From a virus: a stretch of 64,000 nt of DNA. The notes beneath the pieces were generated by a model that searched no databases, had not been told where the DNA came from, and worked only from the letters and a program-made list of their open reading frames with translations. Made by a program: the position numbers and the translations under genes. How positions within the stretch are numbered: position 1 is the stretch's first letter; each line of letters starts with the position of its first letter. This document shows positions 46,899 through 56,484 of this stretch, piece by piece. Where the stretch lies: IMG/VR virus record IMGVR_UViG_3300042568_001093, positions 1 through 64,000 of that record. One strand, 5' to 3'.

Positions 46899-47257
46899 AT
46901 TTCAATACAGATGAAGAAAAACAAGCACTTAAAAACTCTCTGCTTAACACAGAAAACCTTAATGAAACCTTAGAATGCTTAGAACATGTCCTAATTCATA
47001 GGACGCCTTTTGCTCTTTACGTTGCCACAGCTGATAGGGCGGATTGTATGTGGATATTTGATCCAGATACAGTCTATGAGATGGTTGGAGGAATGGATAA
47101 ATACATCTCTGTTTATGATGAGATGTTTCCTACTGATGAAGATAAATCGGTTGGTGTAGTATTTTTTATATTAAAAAAAGTCGGACCTTTATACTCGATC
47201 CGACTCAGTATTGAGATTATTGAAGAGATTATTGAAGAATTATACGAAAACGTTTAA
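46895..47257 (+). CDS. Hypothetical protein
   Basis: 120 residues, acidic. DRADCMWIFDPDTVYEMV and a terminal acidic helix (EIIEEIIEELYENV). Coupled to the deaminase. Its 3' end overlaps the convergent virion gene by 18 bases. Unrecognised. Confidence 0.6.
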   Translation: MNFNTDEEKQALKNSLLNTENLNETLECLEHVLIHRTPFALYVATADRADCMWIFDPDTVYEMVGGMDKYISVYDEMFPTDEDKSVGVVFFILKKVGPLYSIRLSIEIIEEIIEELYENV

Positions 47258-48118
47258 TTTTTTAAGCGCAAAAATTACTTCGTTGATCTTTTTTGCAATC
47301 AGTCTATTTATATCTCGTTTGTAAGAAGATCCTGCATTTACAGTTTTATTTGTTGGAATAACAGCTAATTTTGTATCTGGAGTAGCAGTATCAAAAGCAG
47401 TAATTTGAAACTCTACATCAAATCCATTAGCATCTTCTGCAATAAATATATCACCGAGATTTAACTCTCCAGTAAAATCTGTACCACTTCCAGTAACAAT
47501 ACCACCAGATATACTAATAGTACCTGAATAATATAAAGAGTTTTGCTCAATCTCTAAAACGTCGATTGCTTCAGTTTGTGATTCTGGAGTCACTGTTTCT
47601 AACGCTAATACTCTAGACGCAAGAGTCTGAATATCTACATCATGTGTATTAATTCTACTTGTTAAATCATTCTGATTGATTGTAAGCTCTTGAATTTTTT
47701 CTCTTTCATTACTAATGTTACTTTGCAAATTCTCCTCTAGGGTGTTAATATCATCCTCTAGAAGCTGGAATGCCGTCTCAAGATTTGATATTGACGTAGA
47801 AGTTGCCTCTGAAAGAGCTGATTGAGCAGAGGCAATTGCAGTTGTAAAAATTCTTAAATCACGGACTTTAGCGTATGTTCTGTCTGCAAAACGAACATTA
47901 ACAAGTCCCATTTCAGTTGTAGGATCAACAGATTCTGCCAGGCTTACGCCAAGCTTTAGTCCAGTTTTAACCCCACTACCATCTTCGACAAAGATCGTTC
48001 CCTCAGTAGTTAGTCCATCTTGGGAAAGAACTTCTCCAGTTGTTGAGATTTCCTGCCTGGAGATATTTAATAACCCCCCGGCATAATCTTCGATAAAACG
48101 AAAACGTAAGTCAGCCAT
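47240..48118 (-). CDS. Tail-fibre/whisker-like virion protein
   Basis: 292 residues. Beta N-terminus (FRFIEDYAGGLLNISRQEI), a long coiled coil (~95-180) of the trimeric-fibre type and a C-terminal beta domain ~198-270 (GTISISGGIVTGSG to NKTVNAGSSYKRD) like the one in the sheath insert. A fibrous appendage, probably near neck or baseplate. Overlaps the LRR gene by eight bases. Confidence 0.65.
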   Translation of the reverse strand: MADLRFRFIEDYAGGLLNISRQEISTTGEVLSQDGLTTEGTIFVEDGSGVKTGLKLGVSLAESVDPTTEMGLVNVRFADRTYAKVRDLRIFTTAIASAQSALSEATSTSISNLETAFQLLEDDINTLEENLQSNISNEREKIQELTINQNDLTSRINTHDVDIQTLASRVLALETVTPESQTEAIDVLEIEQNSLYYSGTISISGGIVTGSGTDFTGELNLGDIFIAEDANGFDVEFQITAFDTATPDTKLAVIPTNKTVNAGSSYKRDINRLIAKKINEVIFALKKLNVFV

Positions 48119-48926
48119 AATATTCTTTAATCAGAGATTCTTCAAGATTAGTGGTAAAAAATGCGTACATCTGGGGAGGGATTATTGATACCGGGGGCGG
48201 ATTGTCCCACAAAACAAGCCAGTTGTTACATAGCAACATTCTGATCTTAGAGGCAATGCGTCTATTCCCCCAGTCTATCTCAGTCCCTCTAAGATCCAAA
48301 ACTGTCTCATAGGTTTTTCTAAACATCGAAAATTGTCTATTCGATGAAGATGTTTGCACCGGACGAAAATCTCTGAGAAGTCTTTCCTGTAAAGCTGAAG
48401 ATAAATTACAATTTTTAGCAATTAATGCCTTTATTCCTTTATTATTACCAAGATTAATAACATCAAGAGCTTGACAATTTGAAATATTTAAAACTTCTAG
48501 ATTTGGAGCATCTGTAATAAATATTCCTCTCATGTTTCTATTACCTTCAAGGTTTATATACTTCAACCTATTCCGCGTTAAATTAAAATTTGCGTGGACT
48601 AATGTATTCTTTTGGAGATTGATTTTTTCAATTTTAGGGTCTATGATGGTATTTGTTTTTGTATCTATCCAATGATCTTCCCAAGTTAAAATATCTTGGT
48701 TTGTTAATTTGAGTTCTTTTAGCGGACCATCGTATCTGTCATCTATATTAACCTCAAGCAAAAAAGAGTTATTCATTTGCTTGTAAAGTTTTGCTGAATT
48801 ATTTACATAAGAACCAGAAGGATCTGGCATCTCAAAATAATTAAAGTTCCCAGGTGATTTAAGTCCGAACGATAATGTTTTTATGTCCTTTGAAGAAACT
48901 TTAAAGAATGAATGAAATTTTTTCAT
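48111..48926 (-). CDS. Leucine-rich-repeat virion-operon protein
   Basis: 271 residues. The middle (LKYINLEGNRNMRGIFITD, APNLEVLNISNCQALDVINL, GNNKGIKALIAKNCNL) shows four to five leucine-rich repeats with N-ladder positions. N- and C-terminal parts differ (VLDLRGTEIDWGNRRI near the end). LRR proteins bind other proteins, so contact with a host receptor or with the large neighbour is plausible. Coupled to the 1296-residue gene by a four-base overlap. Confidence 0.7.
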   Translation of the reverse strand: MKKFHSFFKVSSKDIKTLSFGLKSPGNFNYFEMPDPSGSYVNNSAKLYKQMNNSFLLEVNIDDRYDGPLKELKLTNQDILTWEDHWIDTKTNTIIDPKIEKINLQKNTLVHANFNLTRNRLKYINLEGNRNMRGIFITDAPNLEVLNISNCQALDVINLGNNKGIKALIAKNCNLSSALQERLLRDFRPVQTSSSNRQFSMFRKTYETVLDLRGTEIDWGNRRIASKIRMLLCNNWLVLWDNPPPVSIIPPQMYAFFTTNLEESLIKEYYG

Positions 48927-51900
48927 TTCAGTCTGCCTCCAGCTAAGGTCTTAGGACAAAAACCTAGGAAATAATTACCTTCAAATGGTATAGAAAACTT
49001 CTTACATTTAATAATATTCATACAAATTTGATATTCAAATGGTGAATCGAATGTAGCGCAGTTAAATTCTGCGTTCTTTTCAAGTTTTGCTTTTATACCC
49101 TCAATAATTCCAAACTCTGTGTTATTATACTCACTAACTTCTCCTCCTCCAGAATTAAATACTAATGGTAATCCGCCAATATTAGAAGAGATAGGTTCAC
49201 CTCTATTTCCAAACCCTTCTATATCCGCGCCAAGTAATGAAACATATGCCGGTGGAGTGTTATATTCTGAAGTAGAAACAAAAGCCTTGGATGGCTTAAA
49301 TTCTAAGAAAGACCCTAATGGACGATCTATTGAGATTGTTTGTGGAGACAATCCAGGAACAGTTTTATATTCTTCTGGGAACAGAGACTTATTTATTTGA
49401 TTAACACATCTTTCATCTGAATTTGCATATAATGCTTCGCAGTCTTCTCCACCAAATCTTCGACAAGAAGCTATTGGATCAAACGCAGAAAATAACTCAG
49501 CGGGGATGGGAAATTGATTGGAAGGTTTTTGGATATATGATACTCCTAATACGTTAGATTGTATAGGGGAAGTTAATTCTTCATCTGCATATATACCTGG
49601 GACCTTGTACTCTATGGGTGAGACTATTAAGTCTTTTGGAGGAGTTTCGTAGGAAGTTGCAGGTTTCCAAGAAATATTCCTAGATAAATTTCTTGTGATG
49701 GCAGATGATTCATCAGTTTGATTAATTATATTAATTAATTTATTCTCCTCTGCAAATTTAATAAAGTTATTAACTAGATTAGGAGTAATTGCTTTGGGGA
49801 TCTGTGATAATACATTTATTTGAGGATTCTGAGAAAATAAAACCCGGTATTGTTCTGGGGTTATTGAGTTTATTACTGGGATACGATTAGGTATTCTGGA
49901 GTTACCAATACCTGGAGATTCAAGAATTGGAGCATTTCCAGCAAAACTCTTGATAGAGATAATATTTTCTTCGTCAGAAGAGGATAATAATTGAGAAACA
50001 ACATTACTCAATGACTCATATGTTTTATTCTGAGCATTTAATAATGTTTCTAATTTATCATTACCTTCGGATGTATATGTGTAATCAAGATTAGATTCGA
50101 AAATGATATTAATGATATCTGTTACTTCAATAATACTTTCTAATCCATCTATGAGTGAAAGAATACCTATAGAAGATGTACTTGGATTCAACTTAAAATT
50201 ATTTAGTTGTGATGAATTTTTGTAAAATCCTAACTTTATTCCTAACCCAGTTATATTAGCGTACTGAATAAACTTTGTAAAATTACCTCCATTAAACCCA
50301 TCCAACATCTGCCCTAAAGGAGTTGTTGGGGACGTTGCACCTAAAATAGAAACTAATTCTTTACCTGTTAGACCTATGGATTTATCGTAGAGATGTCTAA
50401 TCGTCTCTACCGACTGAATATTACCCAGATTATCTCCAAGTTCTTTTGTCCATTGTTTTAAGGCAATAGGAACTACTTTATTCGCCTGAGGATAACTTAA
50501 GTCTGGGGTTAAAAGCGGATCTAAATAATTACCTTGTATTACTTGGTCTATAATTGGTTGCAGAAGTTCGATATTATCTTTTGACTTTATAATATTCTCT
50601 TGGCCTGATTGAAATAGATATGTAATCGACTCAAGAAGAGTAAGATTATTTTGTCCAAGTAACTTTGTAAACTTAATAAGTTGATTCGGATCGACGGCAT
50701 ATGTTAATCCGATCAATAATCCAACTAATTTTGGATACTGATTTATTTGGATGTAAGTTGCTTTTGATTTATCTTTTTGTGCAATTGCAAGAATATTCAG
50801 CAATCCGTCTATGTCTGATGTAGAATATAAGAACGAAAGATACGCGTTAATACCATCTTCTCCTCCAATCTCATATATTAATTGCGATAACTCAAATCCC
50901 TTAAAGAAAGATTTAAGATCATTAGAATCTGAAAGTGGAGAAAAAGATGTAATTAGTTCGGAAAAACTATTAGCATTTAATAAGCCATTAATCTCTGAAT
51001 CCTTAAAACCTAATGATCTTAAGAATGAGATTATTGCAGTATTTTGGGATTGGAACGATTTTGTCCCAATATTCGGTATATAAGAGAAGGAGGAAATACT
51101 TAACTTTTTAAGTGTATCTACAATTGTTTTTACTTGTTCGTTAATAACATTTGATACATTTAAGATAAACTCTAGAGACTTACCTGGCAGTTGAGTAAAT
51201 ATAAAAGTATTTGAGAGTCTTACATACGAGTCTATCAGATATCTAATATTTCCAGAAAATCCAGGACCGACACCAGAGGGCAAGTCATTTAAAAATGGAC
51301 TAGGAGGAAATATTCTTTGAATTTCTTTCAGTTGAGGCTCAATAGAACCCAGACCTTCATACCCATTTAATTGACCTCTTGAATCTAATGAATTTAAAAT
51401 AGATTGAGTTAAGTCACCTAAGTATAGACATCTGTTATATAGAGTTTCTAAACCTGCTAGTAGAAGATCTATGCTAGGATTTATAGTATAACTATCTTTT
51501 TTAGATTTTGGCGTATAACGATCTGCTACTCCATTCCTAAACTGGACAAATATTGGATTATATGTAATTGTTTTTTGAGCAATATTAATCCCTTCTGGGA
51601 TTTGTTGTCCATGGATAAAAGTCTTTAACTTTAAAAATCCTTTTAAGAAATTAAGTCCAGGGATTCTATTTGTTGTAATTTTTGATAAGAAAAGAACATC
51701 AAATTTTCCAAATGAAGTTTGATTATTGATTATTTCAAATGCATTACTCTTATTACGTCCGTAAGCGCAAGCAAGAAGAAACTCTGAATATTTAGTAATA
51801 TATTCCACACCACCAAGCACTGAACCTTCATACCCACCAAAATAATCGGTGAGAAGCTTCATTCGTTTGATCGTGCTAAATAAAGTTTTTCCCTCACCAC

Positions 51901-52813
51901 CAAAAGTTGTAGTAAGAAGGTCCTCATTTACTGATACTGGATCTGAATATTCAACAATCTTTGAGTCTGACGAGATAGCATTAATATCAAATCCATTATC
52001 TAAAAATCCTGCATAATATTGCTGGATATTTTTGTCGTAGATTTCTTTAAAAGTAGCTAATGAATTAAGTCTTTTAGAAGTATATTTTGTCCATTGTTCT
52101 TCTTCAAAAATCTCACGATTAGGAGAAGTTACATTTGAATTTAACTTATATAACGAACCATTATAAATGATCAAATCATTATAGGTAATATTAATTCTAT
52201 ATTGTGATTTACCAATTTTTCCAGCTACCCTATTATATCCTAGTGGTGAGTATGAAGTAGCATTAGAAAGTTCTTTAAATACTTCCCAATATCGTTCTTT
52301 AGGAAATAAAGTATAAATTTTTCTACTATCTCTATTGATCTCTTTAGGTGAGAAAATAAACTGATCCTCTGAGTACTGATATTCTTGAGGTGTTTGTAAA
52401 ATATCGAATACAGATGAAGATGAGAAAAAATTTATATCAGATACACTAGTTTTAATAAGTTGGCCATATTCTTTAATGGTACGTAAAAACTCAATGTATA
52501 CTCCGGGCACTTCATTCACATATGACTCAATTACTGAAATAATCGAGTCAAACAACTCAACTGGGTAAGGTTGACCTATCCCTACTACAAACAGTCCCTC
52601 AAGAATTATAGATTTTAGTGGTTCTAGTAGTACTGGATCTCCATTCTCAATCCGATCAATAATCAAAGGTAGGAGTTGGTTGATTAGGGCTGATAACTCC
52701 TTTCGTTGTTTATCTGTATTAAACGCACCAAATTCTCTCTCATACAAGGAAAATCCTTGAGAGATGATTAGTGGAATTCTCGGTTTTAGTAACTCTATGA
52801 AAGGAGAACTCAT
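48923..52813 (-). CDS. Very large virion-type protein
   Basis: 1296 residues, not recognised. Long helical first half with many hydrophobic heptads (e.g. LINQLLPLIIDRIENG), Asn/Ile/Ser-rich; a C-terminal ~150 with several Cys (SCRRFGGEDCEALYAN, CMNIIKCKKF, FCPKTLAGG). Its size and place first in a minus-strand operon with the LRR and whisker-like proteins suggest a baseplate or tail structural protein; tape measure is possible, though no membrane segments or lysozyme motif are visible. T4-like cyanophages have similarly huge unknown virion proteins. Confidence 0.65.
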   Translation of the reverse strand: MSSPFIELLKPRIPLIISQGFSLYEREFGAFNTDKQRKELSALINQLLPLIIDRIENGDPVLLEPLKSIILEGLFVVGIGQPYPVELFDSIISVIESYVNEVPGVYIEFLRTIKEYGQLIKTSVSDINFFSSSSVFDILQTPQEYQYSEDQFIFSPKEINRDSRKIYTLFPKERYWEVFKELSNATSYSPLGYNRVAGKIGKSQYRINITYNDLIIYNGSLYKLNSNVTSPNREIFEEEQWTKYTSKRLNSLATFKEIYDKNIQQYYAGFLDNGFDINAISSDSKIVEYSDPVSVNEDLLTTTFGGEGKTLFSTIKRMKLLTDYFGGYEGSVLGGVEYITKYSEFLLACAYGRNKSNAFEIINNQTSFGKFDVLFLSKITTNRIPGLNFLKGFLKLKTFIHGQQIPEGINIAQKTITYNPIFVQFRNGVADRYTPKSKKDSYTINPSIDLLLAGLETLYNRCLYLGDLTQSILNSLDSRGQLNGYEGLGSIEPQLKEIQRIFPPSPFLNDLPSGVGPGFSGNIRYLIDSYVRLSNTFIFTQLPGKSLEFILNVSNVINEQVKTIVDTLKKLSISSFSYIPNIGTKSFQSQNTAIISFLRSLGFKDSEINGLLNANSFSELITSFSPLSDSNDLKSFFKGFELSQLIYEIGGEDGINAYLSFLYSTSDIDGLLNILAIAQKDKSKATYIQINQYPKLVGLLIGLTYAVDPNQLIKFTKLLGQNNLTLLESITYLFQSGQENIIKSKDNIELLQPIIDQVIQGNYLDPLLTPDLSYPQANKVVPIALKQWTKELGDNLGNIQSVETIRHLYDKSIGLTGKELVSILGATSPTTPLGQMLDGFNGGNFTKFIQYANITGLGIKLGFYKNSSQLNNFKLNPSTSSIGILSLIDGLESIIEVTDIINIIFESNLDYTYTSEGNDKLETLLNAQNKTYESLSNVVSQLLSSSDEENIISIKSFAGNAPILESPGIGNSRIPNRIPVINSITPEQYRVLFSQNPQINVLSQIPKAITPNLVNNFIKFAEENKLINIINQTDESSAITRNLSRNISWKPATSYETPPKDLIVSPIEYKVPGIYADEELTSPIQSNVLGVSYIQKPSNQFPIPAELFSAFDPIASCRRFGGEDCEALYANSDERCVNQINKSLFPEEYKTVPGLSPQTISIDRPLGSFLEFKPSKAFVSTSEYNTPPAYVSLLGADIEGFGNRGEPISSNIGGLPLVFNSGGGEVSEYNNTEFGIIEGIKAKLEKNAEFNCATFDSPFEYQICMNIIKCKKFSIPFEGNYFLGFCPKTLAGGRLK

Positions 52814-52836
52814 CTGCTACACATACTTTTCTAAAC

Positions 52837-52857
52837 TTTAAACTTTGAGTTTAAAGC
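52837..52857. promoter_or_regulatory. CTTTAAAC-GTTTAAAG palindrome in a divergent intergenic
   Basis: Perfect 8-bp inverted repeat with TTTGA loop. It presents AGTTTAAAG to both strands, 24 bases before the minus-strand start (52813) and 21 before the plus-strand start (52879). Ideal geometry for a bidirectional phage promoter element. Confidence 0.6.
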
Positions 52858-52878
52858 TTTGAGACTTAAATAGATCCG

Positions 52879-53328
52879 ATGCAATCAAAAGTTTCTGTGC
52901 TCCTTCTTAAAGGTAAAAATGTCGATGAGATGTCCGACATGAATAAGATGGCAGTGCATCTTGAGCAAATGCTTACAGAAAAAGATGGGGTGGATTTTAA
53001 AACTCGTCAAGGACTTACTGACCCATCGATAAAGTCTTCTGATTTTATTGTACTTTGCGGATATGACTGTGGAATACTATCAGAACTTTTTAAGGCATTG
53101 AGTGTTATTGAAGGAATGGATGGAGATGAGGGTCCTATAGTCTTCTTGTATGAAGAACCAGGTGTGTCTGTATATGAGCGAATTAACTACATTCTGACCG
53201 AAGGAATGGATTTAAGGCGTATATCTCCAAAGGTTTTTAAGAAAGTTGTTGACACCACCTCCTATCGTGATATAATTGGGTATATCGACGTATCTTTGCG
53301 CAAACTTGGAACTGCAACAGCTGCTTAG
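52879..53328 (+). CDS. Hypothetical Rossmann-like protein
   Basis: 149 residues. SDFIVLCGYDCGILSELFKA then GPIVFLYEEPG resembles the core of LOG-family enzymes (normally GGYGTxxE), but the catalytic motif is not kept. Probably a non-enzymatic or unrelated alpha-beta protein at the head of the portal operon. The next frame overlaps its 3' end. Confidence 0.5.
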   Translation: MQSKVSVLLLKGKNVDEMSDMNKMAVHLEQMLTEKDGVDFKTRQGLTDPSIKSSDFIVLCGYDCGILSELFKALSVIEGMDGDEGPIVFLYEEPGVSVYERINYILTEGMDLRRISPKVFKKVVDTTSYRDIIGYIDVSLRKLGTATAA

Positions 53329-54298
53329 TATTGCCACAGAATTGAAAACCGAGCAGGGATCTTCATTGCTCTCAAGTGAGACCATCCTTGAGAGGATTCT
53401 TGAGTATGATAAGTGGAAGACAGAAGCCACATTTAGTCACGAGTTACAACTTGAGGAGTTAAGGCAATCATCCTCAACTCCACGTAAACAAACCACATTT
53501 AAGTCCGATCCAGAATTCTCCGAAGAAGATAAAAAATTTAATATTATTAGTTCTTATGGAACATGTAATGAAAAACATCTAGGGCTAATATCTAAAACAA
53601 AGGTATGGGAAGGGGCTAATGAACGTTCCCTGAGGTTGTTTGAGAACTGGTATTCACACATCCAAGATAACAATATCCTTCCATTAAAAGACCTAAAAGA
53701 AGGGCGAATTAAAATGCTTCTTCTGGCATTTTTATGGGCTTCTGGATGCGCCCATAGGGCCCACAAATGGCCTGATGCTCCAGATATTTACTATATCGAT
53801 GCTCTCAAGAAAGATCTAGAAGGACGATTTTCTAAATTCAGTAAGCATAGTATTGTTGCAGCATATGAATCTCTTAAAATCTTTTGGAAAGAGATTAACG
53901 ACTATGAACAATGTCCTTTTAACATCACTCTAATTGGCCATATACTCGACGATGCTTATATCTATGTATCGGAAAAAGCTACCGAAGAGAATAAACTTGA
54001 TATTAAAAACTCGCCGTTATTCTCTGAATTTGAAAAAGTTTTCCCCTATGTCCCTTTGGAGATCTTGGAAAAATACTATACGAAAAATCGTAAGAACTTT
54101 GTAGCCGCTGGGGTGGCTGCTCTAAGAAAAGTTTTCACTACTAGACTCCCTGAGGAGCTAGAGCACCGCTACTCAATCGGAGAATGGCCTAAAAAATGGC
54201 ATCTCCATATCGCCACCTTTGAAGAAAAGTGGCAACAACAACTTTACGACATCACTAATCAAACTCGCGAGGAGCAAAAACAATGGAAAAAGGAGTAA
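53276..54298 (+). CDS. Hypothetical protein upstream of portal
   Basis: 340 residues from TTG 53276; TTG 53306 is an equally good start since no ribosome site is seen and the overlap with the previous gene is long. Helical, charged, with a conserved-looking centre (FLWASGCAHRAHKWPDAPD). Position just before the portal is usual for a terminase part or a head protein, but no Walker or nuclease motif is visible. Overlaps the next gene by 16 bases. Confidence 0.6.
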   Translation: MGISTYLCANLELQQLLSIATELKTEQGSSLLSSETILERILEYDKWKTEATFSHELQLEELRQSSSTPRKQTTFKSDPEFSEEDKKFNIISSYGTCNEKHLGLISKTKVWEGANERSLRLFENWYSHIQDNNILPLKDLKEGRIKMLLLAFLWASGCAHRAHKWPDAPDIYYIDALKKDLEGRFSKFSKHSIVAAYESLKIFWKEINDYEQCPFNITLIGHILDDAYIYVSEKATEENKLDIKNSPLFSEFEKVFPYVPLEILEKYYTKNRKNFVAAGVAALRKVFTTRLPEELEHRYSIGEWPKKWHLHIATFEEKWQQQLYDITNQTREEQKQWKKE

Positions 54299-54474
54299 AT
54301 ATCCTTACCCTAGGGCAAAATGTAATTGTCGAAGGAGCCGAAGAGGCCATTGAAAGATATGAGAAGGGAGAAATCACTGCCGATGAACTCCGCGATATTA
54401 TTCTCGATCTCGATGTAGTCTATATCGATCAGTCTAAGTTTAAAGATAAAAAAGATAATAGATCCTTAGAGTAG
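54283..54474 (+). CDS. Short acidic helical protein
   Basis: 63 residues: NILTLGQNVIVEGAEEAIER, then GEITADELRDIILDLD. Eight bases separate it from the portal gene. Unrecognised. Confidence 0.6.
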   Translation: MEKGVNILTLGQNVIVEGAEEAIERYEKGEITADELRDIILDLDVVYIDQSKFKDKKDNRSLE

Positions 54475-54482
54475 GTAATAGA

Positions 54483-56435
54483 ATGGCAGACGATCGCCCT
54501 TCGATAACAAAACCAAAGACCGGGTATTATGATAGATACTTTAGTCTTGGTGTGGGTCAGGGCGGCCTTGCGGGGTATAAGGCCGATCCTTATGCATTTG
54601 CGGGTAATGGATATATCACAGGTGGCACGATCCTTCCTCGTCGTGATGATATCCTTATTGAGGAAGGTGGTGGCGGGCCTCGAGCAATCGAGAAGTACAT
54701 GCGGCTGTTTAATGACAGCCAAATTATCTCTGCTTGGGAAAAATTAACAGGAGAGATTGTTCAGAGAAAGTGGGAGGTAGATCCTGCGAGTCCATCTGAC
54801 CGCGATGAGGAGGTAGCAGAATTTGTCCGCCAAGTGCTTTATCGCATGGGGACAAATACTCGTCAGGCCTATGGCAAGGAAATGCTAGTTACATCCAACT
54901 CAGCATTTGATACTTTTATCCGAGGAATGTGTGAATCACTGATCCTAGGAATCAGTATCGGTGAGATCTGCTGGATGAGACAAGGAAACTATATCGTTCC
55001 TTCTGAAATTAAAATTAGAGACCCAAGGAGATTCCTTTTTGTACTCAATGAAGATGGAACAATCTCCCCGCGTCTTCTCACCGTAGAGAGTTCGGTAGAG
55101 GGTATTGCTTTGCCCCTCCGCTCCATGGTCATCCATAGGCACTGGTGCTATAGTAACTTCATGGATCCATATGGCACAGGACTTGGTCGCCAACTCTATA
55201 GCCTTGTGGAATTTAGACGGACTTTAATGTCCTTCTGGTTGCAATATGCCGATAAGCATACAACACCCACAGCAGTTGGTAAATTTAGCCTTGGCACCCC
55301 AGAAGACGAGGTAAATTCACTCTTTACTGCGCTCCAACGTCTTGGTCAAGAGACTGCCATCGTAATTCCCGATGAGATGGATATTAGTTGGCTTGAGAGT
55401 CAAGGCCGTTCTGAAGTGTATGAAAAACTCATCGAGTACGTTGATCAGCAGATTAGCTTTGTAATTAATGGAGAGAATACTGTTGGCCAAGAGACAGGAA
55501 ATGTCGGTTCTTATGCCCGAGATCAAATCTCCGACTCGGTACGTATGCGTAAAGCTAAAGCGTTCTCAGAAGAACTTGATGAGACGCTCAATGCTACTCT
55601 TATACGATGGATTGTTGAACTTAATTATCCAGGGGCGCCTGTACCTAGACTTCGTAGAAACTTTGATGATCTAGAGCAACGTGAAGATCCAGTCAAGATT
55701 GTTCAAATGCTCACCCAACTCCAGGCTATAGGATACGAGGTCAAAGACATTGACTGGATGAGAGATAAACTCGAGATCCCCTCCTTGGCAAAGATGGAAA
55801 TGAATCCGATGATGGGCGGTGCCCCAGGTGGAATGCCACCAGGCGGAGCACCTCCAGAGGGTGGTGGTCAAGCACCGATGTCTGAGGACAAGAATCCAGA
55901 AGATGTGAAAAATGGTTCTATGGGAGCCTTCGGAGCCGATCCTAATGCCCATCTTGAGTTATTTGATTTCTCTGAGTTTGATGAGGAAGGCGATCTTGAA
56001 GATGAGAGTCAGAAAGACAAGGTGGCTAAGATCATTGCTGCTAAATTCGATGGTGGTCTTGATGATGTTGGGTTCCAGAGAATTATTTCCACTGGTGACT
56101 CAGAGGCAGACGCATCTAACTCCAGATACCACATCGATGAGTATACCTCGCCAGGTGAAATTGCTCATGCCGCACGAAGACTTATCGAAGAAATCAAAAA
56201 GGCTCCTTATATCTCTGTAGAAGACTCGATAATGAGTAGTTCATTTGAGATGGAACTTGGGCCTATTGAAGGTCAGATTAGAGTAGATATGGTGTCTGAA
56301 TGTGATGTTGAAAAACTTATTGACCTATATTCTAAGATTTACAGACTAGATCGTAAAGTTGTATATAAAGAATGTGTAGTGGTGGATTGCCAGAAGGCTG
56401 GGTATTGGAAGTATTTTGCACCATATTTTATGTAG
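54483..56435 (+). CDS. Portal protein (DUF935, Mu gp29-like)
   Basis: 650 residues. GISIGEICWMRQGNYIVPSE, then FMDPYGTGLGRQLYSLVEFR, LQYADKHTTPTAVGKF and AIVIPDEMDISWLESQGR are DUF935 landmarks (the wing, stem and crown). The C-terminal ~200 residues are an extension: a Met/Gly/Pro-rich linker (MMGGAPGGMPPGG) and an acidic domain not in Mu. The dodecameric ring is the DNA gate at the head vertex. Large and small terminase genes are not in the window. Confidence 0.88.
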   Translation: MADDRPSITKPKTGYYDRYFSLGVGQGGLAGYKADPYAFAGNGYITGGTILPRRDDILIEEGGGGPRAIEKYMRLFNDSQIISAWEKLTGEIVQRKWEVDPASPSDRDEEVAEFVRQVLYRMGTNTRQAYGKEMLVTSNSAFDTFIRGMCESLILGISIGEICWMRQGNYIVPSEIKIRDPRRFLFVLNEDGTISPRLLTVESSVEGIALPLRSMVIHRHWCYSNFMDPYGTGLGRQLYSLVEFRRTLMSFWLQYADKHTTPTAVGKFSLGTPEDEVNSLFTALQRLGQETAIVIPDEMDISWLESQGRSEVYEKLIEYVDQQISFVINGENTVGQETGNVGSYARDQISDSVRMRKAKAFSEELDETLNATLIRWIVELNYPGAPVPRLRRNFDDLEQREDPVKIVQMLTQLQAIGYEVKDIDWMRDKLEIPSLAKMEMNPMMGGAPGGMPPGGAPPEGGGQAPMSEDKNPEDVKNGSMGAFGADPNAHLELFDFSEFDEEGDLEDESQKDKVAKIIAAKFDGGLDDVGFQRIISTGDSEADASNSRYHIDEYTSPGEIAHAARRLIEEIKKAPYISVEDSIMSSSFEMELGPIEGQIRVDMVSECDVEKLIDLYSKIYRLDRKVVYKECVVVDCQKAGYWKYFAPYFM

Positions 56436-56443
56436 TATGGCTT

Positions 56444-56452
56444 AGTTTAAAT
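56444..56452 (+). promoter_or_regulatory. AGTTTAAAT element before the tail tube gene
   Basis: AGTTTAAAT followed by ATACATTAG, 32 bases before ATG 56485. A mismatched copy of the recurrent nonamer. Confidence 0.35.
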
Positions 56453-56484
56453 ATACATTAGATATAACGTTTAGTTATCCCACC

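Noticed and set aside
52879-53328. LOG-family nucleoside hydrolase
   Set aside because: Only the GxxxGxxxE-like spacing is similar; catalytic residues are absent, so it is left as hypothetical.
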